From: Hormiphora californensis
Taxonomy: Eukaryota; Ctenophora; Tentaculata; Cydippida; Pleurobrachiidae
Assembly: GCA_020137815.1 (NCBI GenBank)
Contig: CM035354.1
Span: 6,276,015 to 6,340,014 of the forward strand
DNA length: 64,000 nucleotides
Direction: 5' to 3'
Of the stretch, positions 46,648 through 56,989 are shown one piece after another (positions within the stretch are counted from its first letter, which is position 1; the number at the start of each line of letters is the position of its first letter). The notes under the pieces are model-generated. The model was given only the letters and a program-made list of their open reading frames with translations, was not told the DNA's origin and searched no databases. The position numbers and the translations under genes are program-made.

Positions 46648-48581
46648 TTATTCGGATTTTTTGTAAGAGAACACTTGGATGGTATGGCCAGTTTTTGCAA
46701 CGCTGTTTCTTGCAATGTTATCAAAGGTTTCCCGTTCCTCTCGGAGGGCATACTTCAGGTTGGCCATGGCTTTGGCGTACTCCTCATCGCTAGCAAGAGA
46801 CCAGGTGCTGCTAGCTGAACGGTACTCCTCAGAGAAACATCCCTCATACTTCCAGTATCTGGGGGTGTTATAACATGAATTGTCTGTCAGAGCATTGGCC
46901 TGATCTTATTCTCAGAGCACCGGTCAGAGCATTGGCCCATAACAGTGAATTATGGCACGGGCAAAGTGCGAAGGTACAACTCTATATTTGACGTAATTCA
47001 ATTTCTCAAGTACACACATATAACTGCAGCGGGCTGTTATACTTACGCGTCTCCAAGAAGGGGAGTATCATCGCGAACAAATGTGAAGCCAGTAAATCCA
47101 GCGTCAATAATCATTTTCTTGAGCTCATCAATATCCGGGGTTCGAATTTGAAGTTTCTCCAAAACAGTAGGCATAGCAGCAACCCACCTGAGAGGGAGTG
47201 AGCGAGGGAGTGAGCGAGCGAGGGAGAAACATACAGCCAGATAGACAGACAGGCAGACAACAGAAAGACAGATAGACAGACATGACAGAAATAGAAACAG
47301 ACAGACAGACAGACAGAATAGGGAAGACCCCTTTCAATTTTCCAATACACATACCAGCAGGCGGCTTTTTGATCATGAGCGCAAGTGTTAATAGAAAATA
47401 CACCACCGGGCTTCAGGACTCTATTGATCTCGTCGAATAGGGCGGTTACGTATTTGAATCTGTCGAACACTCGTACATCAACAAGGTGGTGAATAACCTG
47501 TAAAAAACATGTTAAAATGTCGCCCACTGCTGTCTTATTTCTGTGTCACACTGTCTAGTGTCTGGCGGTGCTGACCTGATGTCCTGATCTGAGCACACTG
47601 TCATTGTCAAAACGGGGTCTGGCAACGCCAGACAGGTTTCACAATAGTTTGAGGACCGACTCGTGCCCCCGCGTGATTTATCCCCTCACCCAGTAACACA
47701 ACCCAATTGACACACTCATTGATGGACATGATCAGTGAGCTAAACAATGTATCACCTGGTTGATGACGACACAATCAAAGACATTGTCCTCGAACGGAAG
47801 CGCCTCCAGGAGAGATCCAGCAACCGTGGTCACGTCAGTAGAGATAGTGTCGTCGTTCCTTAGAGCAGCGGCCTTCTTGCGAGCATGATAGAGCATGCCT
47901 TCATTCACATCCATTCCAATGTATGATTTGCATTTTCCAGATTTAACAATGGACGTCATGTAGTTTCCTGGAGAATGATAGAAAGGGTTGGTGATGTTCC
48001 GGGCACATTGAGAGATTGAGATTAACATGATGTTTGTGAATGATTGATCTCTAATCCCGATAAATAAATCCCCCTATACCCCCTGGCCCCCGGTTATCCT
48101 AGTTAGTTTTACTAACCGGTTCCACAACCACAATCAAGAACGGCAGCGTCCTCAGGAAGGACCTCTATGATCTTGTCAACACACACTGGGGTCCGCCCAG
48201 CTTTATCGTAGGAGAAACTGCACTTGAGGTAGTCCTGGAGATCGGGTGAATGTGATATATATAAATCCTCATTCCTCCCATCAGGATTCAGGCATGCAAT
48301 GATATCTCTCACAAATAACCATATCATGCGTTGAATTGTTCATACTTTCTTTTTATTCTAAAACACTGTGTCAAGCGACTCATGTTTTGATCACCCAGTA
48401 GGCTAGATGACCATGACCGACCTACCTCAAACTCGATCTCTTCGTTTTCAATGCGACTCTGATCGGTCACAATGGTACTAAGATCAGCGGCAGTCTCAAT
48501 AGTGTCGGTGATCTTGCTGGACCCGACCTCGCTCTCAGCGGGTGGGGTGGTAATGGGCACGTTCACAACAGAATCAGCCAT
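46648..48581 (-). CDS. Class I SAM-dependent methyltransferase, six exons
   Basis: 326 aa; exons 48581-48426, 48234-48117, 47967-47756, 47497-47355, 47187-47047 and 46858-46648, phases consistent. Motif I for S-adenosylmethionine is split by an intron: VLDCGCGTG then NYM. The acidic motif-II region is YIGMDVNEGML, then LPFEDNVFDCVVINQVIHHL (motif IV region) and LKPGGVFSINTC (post-motif). This is a Methyltransf_11-type fold; the substrate is unknown. The N-terminus (exon 1) is Ser/Thr/Glu-rich and likely disordered. ATG 48581 follows tatatag by three bases. The intron 4 (47188-47354) is full of gaca/gaga repeats. Confidence 0.85.
47191..47325 (+). repeat. (GAGC/GACA)n low-complexity tract
   Basis: Repeats of gagtgagcgagg and then gacagacagaca inside methyltransferase intron 4. 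Confidence 0.85.
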
Positions 48582-49461
48582 GCTCTATATACAAACAGGA
48601 GTGGAGTGGCCCAATAAAAAGGGAGGGTATGTTGGCCAATGGCCTTCTTTTCTCCCAGAACTTTAATTGCAATCACTCTGATACTTTGACACAATGTTGG
48701 ATCGCTGGAGCGGTAGTGCATTTCCCAGGTCCTGGGAAATGCACCACTGCCGGCAATTTCACTAGTGTAAGAGGAGGTCCAAGCAGAGAGGTTTTGGTAA
48801 TGGAATTTAAACAATAAAGTTCGAGGAGTTGTTATTGTCAAATTAAGTTGAAACTGTGATTCCAAACAATGAAAATTTGCAGCAGACAGGCATGAATGAG
48901 AAATAACAGGATTATTTAAATAGACAACAGGGGGACACTAGAGAGAACACAATTGCACGAAGAGGTATCTTGCGTGGCACGCTTGAACAATGTTACAAAT
49001 AGTCTCCTTCGCTGCAGTACACACCCACAAACAAACACATTCTCTTGCTTGCACTGTCTATTTCTACTAGAGAGTACTTAACTCTCTTTTCCCATTTTCA
49101 AATATTATATATATGATCATATTGACATTACAATCCGTGTGACAGATCTGAGAACCAACAAACAAAAACGGGTTTGGCTTCAGTTTAGACGAACCTCAAA
49201 CTATACGTGTCAGCATACCAATATGATAGATAAGTCCCCTAACGACCTCATTCTAGTTCCCATATATTTCCCCTTGAATGATCAAATTAAAACAAGTTGT
49301 ATATAGAGGAGAGAAGAGATTCATTACATCACACACATATAAAGAAAGTCCGTATTCTGCCCGCAGAACTGTCCTTCATCTCATCTACAAGAAAACCACA
49401 AATCAAACATTCTATAAGTCCATAATAAGAGAGAGAGCAGCAGCATCATCATCGGGTGTTT
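48582..49461. other. Spacer between methyltransferase and V-ATPase E
   Basis: No gene seen. It holds a compact hairpin at 48716-48745 with arms gtgcatttcccagg and cctgggaaatgcac. Confidence 0.5.
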
Positions 49462-52400
49462 TTAATCAAAGAACCGACGGTTGGGGTTGGAACCATACAG
49501 CATACTCCTAACTTCAGGAATTTTCTGTTTGATAATCTGCTCCAGTCTAGCTTCAAGGGTATTCACAACAACCATACGTCCTTCTTTTGCTACCAGCCTC
49601 ACTCCACCAGTGCTGAAAATGGGAAAGTTAGATATCAACCAGTCAGTAATCACCTTGGTTACGAAGTCACCCCTATTATTGCATATAGGGGTGACAATAC
49701 CGCCTACCTAAAAATGAAAATTTACGGGACCTTCTCATAAAAAGTTATCGAAAACTTGTCTAAAACCTATCTAAAACGTATGGTACTAGTTTGTATAGTA
49801 ACCAGGACCTGAATTCTACAGAAAGTAACGACCGGTAGCGATTACACCACATGTTTAACAACAGAGGTGTGTCGCATAACTCCTTATATGGGCATAAAAT
49901 TCCAATCTTGTGGAATTTTTTCTGACTCGACTATAGCTTAGTTATCAATGAATCCACCTCTAATACCTTTGGAATGGCATTTTGCACATTTCTGAAGGTT
50001 TTTGTAGCCAAATTCCAGCATCTTCATAGTTTTCCAAAAACAAAAACAGTGTTAATGGCCAAAATATCGAAAAATTCCGGTATGTAATGGTAGCTCAGAC
50101 AATTTCCTCGGTATGTTCAAAAAATTAGAACTTTCTGTTTTGTAGTTTGGACACAGGAATTTTTTTCCCGCCGTACAAGCGATATTATTACCCCTCCGTG
50201 AGCTAGCGCAGAGGGGGAATTTCATTACCAAGTAATCACCAGGATTCAGCAACCTGGACTGGATACGTGCTGTTATCTAGTCCAATACGCGCGGGGACGT
50301 GCGTGAACGAAATGCTAACAATGAAACGCGCGCAACTTTCATTATTTTCTCAGACCGCTATCCGGAAAGGGTGAGAACAGCGGGCGCGGGAGTGTGCCGT
50401 GTAACTCAACTTACATATCAGCTGGAAGGAAATTTGCTTGATCAACCTTGACTGTTACATCCAGACCACTCAGCTTAGTGTAGTTAGCTTGACCAGCTGC
50501 TAGTACTCCCTGGGATATTGCAATGAGTGAGAGTTGTTGAGATGTTGCCAAACTCAAGAAAACAGTTGATTACGTCACCACATAATACAAACCACCTGTC
50601 CCACTATCCCCCGTCCCCACTGCCCCCACCCAGCTGCCCCCTCCCCACACGCTCCCAGCTGCCACCTACCACCTGACCCACCCAGTTGCCCCCTGCCCCC
50701 TCCCACACGCTCTCGCCCTGCCCCCTCCCCACATTCTCATAGCTGCCCCCATACCCACCTCAACCAGCTGGATATCCATTTGTCGGCACTGGATGGTGAC
50801 ATGAGGTTCGAGCAGCTGACAGAGCCCCTGGGTAATCAATCCCTGAAGCATTTCCCTATACTTTGTTATGTCCACAACCTGTCCCTTCAGCTTGTTGGTT
50901 GTCTTGTCAACTACCACCTAGCGAGGAGATCGGTTTTAAAATAAGGAAAAATATCATTTGATTTGTTATTAAACTTAGTAATAATAAATGTACAACACAG
51001 ATTACGATCAAACAAGTGATAAAGGGGAAATAATGTGGTTTTACCTGCAGATGGTCTTCTCTCTGTTTGAGGAGTCTCAGTCTCGCCTGGTTGTGCAAAT
51101 TACTCATCTGACTGAATGGGAATGAAATATTAATTGTCACCAACTTTCAGTAGACGGTTATTATAACTTACCAAAACCCTGATTATACTATTGGAATGAG
51201 ATGTACAGGGTGTCCCACTGTCTTTGCATCACCTGTGATTTTGGGTGATGAGTGGCTTCCATTCAAATGCTCATAACTCATCGAAAAATAGGTCAAAACG
51301 GCTCAACCAAAAACAGTGTTGTAGAGATTTGTCAGGCGAACATTTGGGTACAAGATTGATGTTCTAAGTATTACCAACCGTCAGATATATCGTCTTAAAG
51401 TCAAAAGTATGTGTTCATGAAATCCGACCGGGGTTCACGTTTTGAAAAATTCACAAATGCAAAGTTGCTCAGATCACATTGCATCCCTCATAAGAGTTGT
51501 AGGAAATTGTCTGGCGGTCATTTTGGTACCCGGGTTTTTGTCCTAGCTCAATGTTTAGAGTGTCTTATGACTGTCTAAAGACGAAACTCAACCAACATTT
51601 TTGAGGGGATCACGTGTCATCAACAAATGGGTAAAATGGTTTGAAATTTACAAGAGCTTCATTGGAATCGTCTAAGGTTCATTTTGATACGATGATTTTT
51701 TCCATAGCTCTACGTTTTAGTTGCGTTATGACTGTTATGTAGGAACATCAAGATTTTTCTACGCTGAGTCTTGGTTGGTATCGGCTCACAACGCCTAATT
51801 AGGTGGCTCGGTGTCGTGTGTAATCCCATGATAATCAGCACATATCGTCTAGACACTTGACAGGGTTGTTATGACGATTTGGCAAGGCCCCTGTTAATGT
51901 GTAGGATACGCATGTGGTCTATCTCAACCCTATCATGCACTAAGATGTTATTCAAGCAGCAATGAGCTTCATAACAGGGCAAAATGTAATGAGATACTTG
52001 AGACCACTTTTGTGAAAATTCCACTTCTGACAGTCATAAGACACTCTAAACATTGAGATAGGACAAAAACCCGGGTACCAAAATGACCGCCAGACAATTA
52101 CCTACAACTCTTATGAGGGATGCAATGTGATCCGAGCAACTTTGCATTTGTGAATTTTTCAAAACGTGAACCCCGGTCGGATTTCATGAACACATACTTT
52201 TGACTTTAAGACGATATATCTGACGGTTGGTAAGACTTGGAACATCAATCTTGTACCCAAATGTTCGCCTGACAATTCTCTACAACACTGTTTTTGGTTG
52301 AGCCGTTTTGACCTATTTTTCGATGAGTTATGAGCATTTGAATGGAAGCCACTCATCACCCAAAATCACAGGTGATGCAAAGACAGTGGGACACCCTGTA

Positions 52401-53143
52401 TCTTAGATTCAAGCAACTTTCAAATCATTGATACCTCCCCATAACTTCACACTTGTACTCTCCGAATCGGTCGTGCGTGACATTACAGTCATAAACTTAC
52501 ATCTTTTTCTGTAGCTCAGCATTTTTCTCCTTCTTTTCGTGGAAGGCTCGAATCTTTTGCTTCTCCTGTTCCACTAGTCGACCCTTCTCAATATTAAACT
52601 CCTCATCAGCCTGTGGGAATATATAGTGGAATAATGAGTGAGCTTTTAATAACGATATAATCTAAATTATCGTTACGATAATTTAGATAAAGCCTGATAA
52701 AGTACCTAACCCATCGCACACCGTGTACCACTAAAGTCGAATTTTTTAATCAAGGGACAGGGGCTGCGCATTCAGAGAGATCGCGCGGCGTTGTATTTGC
52801 GCGTGACAATCGAGATGAAGTTCCTGGCAATCTTAAGACTTGAACCCGGAAGCGTTGGAAAGATAATTTTAAGACCTTTTCAACGCAACCAAGATCAAGT
52901 CTTTATCTTATCAGGAAGAGAAGATATGAGCGAAAACATTTAGCACGCACAAAAGGACTTTGTAAATGCGCGGCCCCCTGTCCCTTGATTAAAAAATTCG
53001 ACTATAGTACAGTACCAGTACCAGAAATTCAAACACAAACCCACCTTGGCCAAGATCTCCACCTCTTTTTCATCAGCCTCGTGATCAATGAATTGGATCA
53101 TTTGCTGGATCTGTCGTTCGACCTCGGCATCGGGAATCGACAT
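49462..53143 (-). CDS. ATP6V1E: V-type proton ATPase subunit E, six exons
   Basis: Peripheral-stalk subunit of the V1 sector, which with subunit G holds the catalytic head. Exons are 53143-53045, 52610-52501, 51111-51045, 50917-50759, 50509-50415 and 49612-49462, all phase-consistent, giving 226 aa, equal to the human protein. Anchors: [79 protein letters not shown] and the C-terminus NPNRRFFD. The N-terminal half is one long helix, as expected. ATG 53143 follows ttgtag by five bases, and the AlkB stop is only 87 nt upstream. Introns 1 and 2 carry MITEs. Confidence 0.95.
51206..52398. mobile_element. MITE with ~370-bp inverted termini in V-ATPase E intron 2
   Basis: 1193 bp between TA dinucleotides (51204-51205, 52399-52400). 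Ends cagggtgtcccactgtcttt and its complement; arms run to about 51573 and from about 52031 with few mismatches. The centre has no transposase frame. Confidence 0.85.
52732..53005. mobile_element. MITE in V-ATPase E intron 1
   Basis: Inverted ends agtcgaattttttaatcaag and its complement, then cagggg, about 270 bp long. It contains the block caagtctttatcttatcagg, related to the core of 41020-41238 and 54589-54816. Its edge lies about 40 nt from the exon 1 donor. Confidence 0.75.
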
Positions 53144-53230
53144 GGTTGCTACAAACTACGGGGAATTATAACCAAAAGGATACAAATAGGACAAAATGAC
53201 AAAACGAGAATTACAAAAGTTTCAAAACAT
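53144..53230 (-). promoter_or_regulatory. Operon-like junction: splice acceptor signal before V-ATPase E
   Basis: On the minus strand, the 87 nt between the AlkB stop and the V-ATPase E start are T-rich and end gtttgtag (AG at 53150-53149) five bases before the ATG. With the poly(A) hexamer just upstream, this is the arrangement seen at trans-spliced operon junctions. Confidence 0.45.
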
Positions 53231-53235
53231 TTATT
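53230..53235 (-). terminator. AATAAA poly(A) signal overlapping the AlkB stop codon
   Basis: The minus strand reads gaataaatg, so the hexamer AATAAA includes the TAA stop (53233-53231). No other poly(A) hexamer is visible before the next gene starts. Confidence 0.5.
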
Positions 53236-53917
53236 CGGTTAAAATTCGTCTAAAAGTGAGGTTAATTCGTGGTTCATGGCATTTCCTCCGTTCTGGTAGA
53301 CCATGATACCAGTATTTGTTTGTTTCCCCCTCCATGAATAACAAAGTTCCACTTTCAAGTACTACTGTCTCGTTTTCCAGCCCACGTGTTGAGTCATGGA
53401 ACTTGAAAACAAAATCCCGGCCAGCTCCAAATGTTAAACTTGCTATGGGTACAGCCTGGTCGATCTCCTTCTCGTCATCACGATGAAATCCCATTTTGTC
53501 CTTTCCATCTGCATACCGGTTGACAAGAACAAAGTTGTAGGATACCCCCGCATACCCCTCAACAACCTGCTTCAGCTTTTTTAGTGTCTCCGTCCAGGGG
53601 AGAGCTGTGACAGTAACTCCGCTGTACCTGTACCGGATATTAGGGTCACCATAAGCAGCTTGTTTCCGGGGTATTCCGTAAGTTTTGTTGAAAATCGTAA
53701 CTTGACTAAAATAGCCAGCGAGATATTCTATCTCTTTTTCCAGGCTTTGAAAGTATTTGATACACTCTTGTCCCGAGAAAACACAAGCGTACCGAACATC
53801 TAAACCGTCATGTCGTATGTATTTCCACTCGGGTGGACTTGTCTTGCGTCGTTTTAGTGAATACTGGAAAAAATTACTGAGTGATATCTGCCGTTTAACT
53901 CCCTGTGACATTATCAT
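53231..53917 (-). CDS. AlkB-family DNA/RNA dealkylating dioxygenase (ALKBH2/3-like) with PIP-box-like N-terminus
   Basis: Fe(II)/2-oxoglutarate dioxygenase that removes 1-methyladenine/3-methylcytosine type lesions. 228 aa, single exon, start ATG 53917. Iron ligands: H and D of GFHRDDEKEI and the H of YWYHGLPERR; the 2-oxoglutarate Arg is in PRINLTFR. SGVTVTALPW and NFVLVNRYADGKDKMGFHRD are typical of ALKBH2. The N-terminus has QISLSNFF, a match to the PCNA-binding consensus Q-x-x-L-x-x-F-F, followed by a basic KRRK. That supports an ALKBH2-like, replication-linked enzyme over ALKBH3. It is the upstream partner of V-ATPase E on the same strand. Confidence 0.9.
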   Translation of the reverse strand: MIMSQGVKRQISLSNFFQYSLKRRKTSPPEWKYIRHDGLDVRYACVFSGQECIKYFQSLEKEIEYLAGYFSQVTIFNKTYGIPRKQAAYGDPNIRYRYSGVTVTALPWTETLKKLKQVVEGYAGVSYNFVLVNRYADGKDKMGFHRDDEKEIDQAVPIASLTFGAGRDFVFKFHDSTRGLENETVVLESGTLLFMEGETNKYWYHGLPERRKCHEPRINLTFRRILTE

Positions 53918-53979
53918 CACGGTGAACTATCATAGTTAGCCATTCTATCGAATAGTTTATCAATCTAAAGTTAATAATT

Positions 53980-54080
53980 AATAGGGATCCATATAGAAGT
54001 TCAGCCGTTTCACAGTCGTTACACCCGGAGGCCAGCGCTGGTGGAGCGCCGTAACGATTTGAGGTCTGTTTACAGATGCA
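53980..54080 (+). repeat. One-sided end of the agggatcc MITE family
   Basis: Reads agggatccatatagaagttc, then cagtcgttacaccc, like the left arm of 40749-41263. The matching right end is not seen. Confidence 0.45.
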
Positions 54081-54446
54081 CACAGACAAAAAAGTACCAT
54101 GCACTAAAATTAGAGCTATTATAGCTCCATTTACCAAACCATTGTATGCATTGTTAGTGCTAGGAGAACGACGTTTTGATCAGTCGATCGAAGCAACGCC
54201 GGACGCCCCCACCACAAACAAGCCTTCTGAAGCAGCACAAACTTTCAAATTCTCTCCTCCACGTGGGGATTTTCGATAGAGGGTGCTGTCGTATAATGCT
54301 TTGGTGAGCCGTCTGTGGCGCTGTGTGCCTCCTGTGAGTCCACTGGAGGCTCTTGGAGGCCTTTTACGTGTCGCTAAGAAAGGACAGACAAAGCTCCAAC
54401 AGAATGTGAAAAAGTGAGAAAAACGGCCATCTTGGAAATCTGGTTA

Positions 54447-54586
54447 GTGGAAGCTCTTACGGTATTCCCACGACTGTGGGAAAAGAGAGATAGATAGAAA
54501 TACTAAGTGAGAGAAATTTCTCTCTCTTAGTATTTCTATCTATCTCTCTTTTCCCACGATCGTGGGAACACCGTAAGAGCTTCCAC
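54447..54586. mobile_element. 140-bp palindromic MITE (gtggaagctcttac family)
   Basis: Perfectly folding arms from gtggaagctcttacggtatt to the complement, centre near 54517, TA at both sides (54445-54446, 54587-54588). Confidence 0.85.
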
Positions 54587-54588
54587 TA

Positions 54589-54816
54589 AAGGTCCCCCCA
54601 AACTACTATGTCCCTTGCTGCGCGCGACCGGATTTTAGACGGCCATAGCTCCACCCTCTGATAAGATAGAGACTTGAAATTTGTTTTGTGAGGAGATCAT
54701 GTCGAGTTCTTCCTACAAAACAAATTTCAAGTCTCTATCTCATCAGGGAGTGGAGTTATGACCGTGGGAAATTTTACAAAACCCGAGTGAGGGACATAGT
54801 AGTTTGGGGTGCACTT
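54589..54816. mobile_element. MITE abutting the previous one through a shared TA
   Basis: Ends aggtccccccaaactactat and agtagtttggggtgcact (imperfect complements), TA at 54587-54588 and 54817-54818. The interior is an inverted pair of gatagagacttgaaatttg separated by about 35 nt. Confidence 0.8.
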
Positions 54817-55112
54817 TAGGTGGGGTGCGACGAGTTTGAAACAAATGAATACACGCGCGCGGCTCTACTATGGCGGCGCCAATTTGAGACCGCGCGGCCG
54901 CCGCGCGGATCGTTACGTGATCTGAACCAAAATAAAATTTCCAACTTCGTTTTTTAACTCTTTTTTTAAATTTGTTTGTTCTCCTTTTTCACGGATTCTA
55001 ACTATCTGTATCACACTTTACCATGAACACCGCACCCCTTAAAAGCCTTGTTTCTTATCTTATGAAAAATCACATTCACAAATTCGCCAATCCATATTGT
55101 TATTATCCAGCA

Positions 55113-56000
55113 ATGATGACCGACGGATCTGATCAGTCGGCCGACGTGCGGCCACAGTTTGGAAACCGCTTCCTTAAAGAAGAATCAGATGTTTTTAGTC
55201 ACAACGCTTGGGACCAAGTTGAATGGGATGAAGAGCAGGAAACTTCAGCGAGGGAAATGGTTTCCAAAAACTCTGGTGGACCTTCCGATGAGATACAGGA
55301 AGATTTACTAGCTAATTCCTGGGAAAAGTGGGATAAATTTTATGGAATCCATGCTAACAGATTCTTCAAAGATCGACATTGGCTATTTACAGAGTTCCAG
55401 GAGTTAAAGCAGGGTGAGCGAAAGTTGTTGGAAGTGGGTTGCGGTCCTGGTAACACAATATTCCCCATTCTGGAGCACTGTGCAGATGATCAAGTCTTTG
55501 TGTACGGGTGTGATTTTTCTCCGACTGCGGTGGAAATTGTTAAAACCCATGAACTCTACCGGGAAGATCGGTGTAAAGCGTTTGTTTGTGATATCTCTAG
55601 CAAAGATATGGATATTCCTATTGAAGAAGGAACTCTCGATTTCATCACAATGATATTTGTCCTTTCCGCTTTGAATCCCGAAGACATGCAGCATTGTATC
55701 TCCAACCTCTCACGGTATCTCAAGCCAGGAGGTCAGATTCTGTTTCGCGATTACGGCCGGTATGATCTGGCTCAGCTTAGGTTTAAGAATGGCCGGTGTT
55801 TAGCCGAGAACTTTTACGCCCGCGGTGATGGGACTAAGGTTTACTTTTTTACCCAAGAAGAACTGGATGAGTTATTTACCAATGCTGGCCTTGTGAAGGT
55901 TCAGAACATAGTGGATCGTCGCCTTCAAGTCAACAGAGCAAGGAAACTGAAAATGTACCGCATTTGGATACAGTGCAAATATATGAAACCTTTGTTATAG
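55113..56000 (+). CDS. METTL2: METTL2-type tRNA N3-methylcytidine methyltransferase, single exon
   Basis: Installs m3C at position 32 of tRNA anticodon loops. From ATG 55113 it gives 295 aa. Family signature [14 protein letters not shown] near the N-terminus, then [20 protein letters not shown], motif [61 protein letters not shown] and [19 protein letters not shown]. The frame is open to ATG 55023, which would add 30 residues. I favour 55113 because ttattatccag ends two bases before it and the extra part has no family counterpart. Relatives carry an insert before motif I that is short here. The FMO start is 143 nt after its stop. Confidence 0.9.
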   Translation: MMTDGSDQSADVRPQFGNRFLKEESDVFSHNAWDQVEWDEEQETSAREMVSKNSGGPSDEIQEDLLANSWEKWDKFYGIHANRFFKDRHWLFTEFQELKQGERKLLEVGCGPGNTIFPILEHCADDQVFVYGCDFSPTAVEIVKTHELYREDRCKAFVCDISSKDMDIPIEEGTLDFITMIFVLSALNPEDMQHCISNLSRYLKPGGQILFRDYGRYDLAQLRFKNGRCLAENFYARGDGTKVYFFTQEELDELFTNAGLVKVQNIVDRRLQVNRARKLKMYRIWIQCKYMKPLL

Positions 56001-56143
56001 TTTTAACGATTTTAAAATTGAAACGGGTGTTTTAAAATGTTTAATTTTTTTTTCTGACTTGACCAAAGACATTGAATTTAACTTACGTTTATGTTAATCT
56101 AAATATCATCGCTAAAACACTATTCCCTTTCTTAGCCCGACTG

Positions 56144-56989
56144 ATGAGGCGAGATGTCTGTGTGATAGGAGCTGGGGTTGCCGGATTAGCGGCTGCTAAG
56201 TTCCTCTCACCCCACTTCAACGTTACAGTCTTCGAGAGATCTCATACTGTCGGGGGTGTTTGGTTTTATAACAAGGGCAACACCAACGCCACCCACGTGA
56301 CACCCATGTACAAGAACCTGAAAACAAATCTACCCAACCATTTGATGTCGTTTAGTGACCACTCCTATCCGGATGGGTCCCCCTCCTTCCTGACTCACCA
56401 ACAAACCCTGGACTACCTCGAGGGGTATTGTGACAAGTTTGGGCTGAGGGATCTGATCAAGTTTGGTACTACCGTTACCATGGTAACACCAACAGGAAAT
56501 GGGGAGTGGAGTGTCAGCACTGATGATGGTAGGTGATTACAGGGAGGGTTGGATTCGTTATTTAGGTTTTATGGGAGGACGGGAATTGTCACCTTTGCGC
56601 TTGCCAGCGCAGTGATATTGGGGTGTGGGTTATAGCTATTATGCGTTGGAATTTAGTAGATAAAATGTCATTTCTGAAATCTAGGGAGGGTAAAGAAATA
56701 CTGTGGTGTCGCGGTGTGCTCAGGGAATTTCAACAGCCCAAATCATCCTGAAAACTTGACAAACTACAGCGGTTATTTGTCGCATTCCATATCATACGAT
56801 GATCCTGGAGAATTTGATAGCTTCAACACAATCATGATAATTGGTGCTGGTAACTCTGCTGTAGACATTCTAACTGCCCTTTGGAGACCACATAAACAGT
56901 TATTCCTGGTACATAGAAAGGACCATGATTTAGTGGGGTTACCGGACATTCTAGACCCTTGGAGCCACATACCAGTTCAGGGGTTATAG
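56144..56989 (+). CDS. Flavin-containing monooxygenase, C-terminally truncated
   Basis: FAD/NADPH enzyme that oxygenates nitrogen or sulphur of small molecules. Exons 56144-56528 and 56685-56989, phase-consistent, 229 aa. FAD-binding GxGxxG is DVCVIGAGVAGLAAAK; then FERSHTVGGVW; the NADP site is IMIIGAGNSAVDI; LVHRKDHDLVGLPD follows. Family members are 430-530 aa; here a TAG ends the frame shortly after the NADP fold, with no donor site before it, and the C-terminal FAD/substrate part is absent downstream. Either a pseudogene cut by rearrangement or a gene whose later exons were displaced. ATG 56144 follows ttcttag by eight bases. Confidence 0.72.

Noticed and set aside
52159-52359. 66-codon minus-strand frame in the V-ATPase E intron
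   Set aside because: It lies in the terminal repeat of a MITE and has no protein motif.
54076-54279. 67-codon plus-strand frame before METTL2
   Set aside because: No motif, next to a MITE end, no supporting splice sites.
55023-55112. Mitochondrial targeting extension of METTL2 (start at 55023)
   Set aside because: The segment is open but lacks family similarity and ends in an acceptor-like attatccag two bases before ATG 55113. Not excluded, but less likely to be coding.
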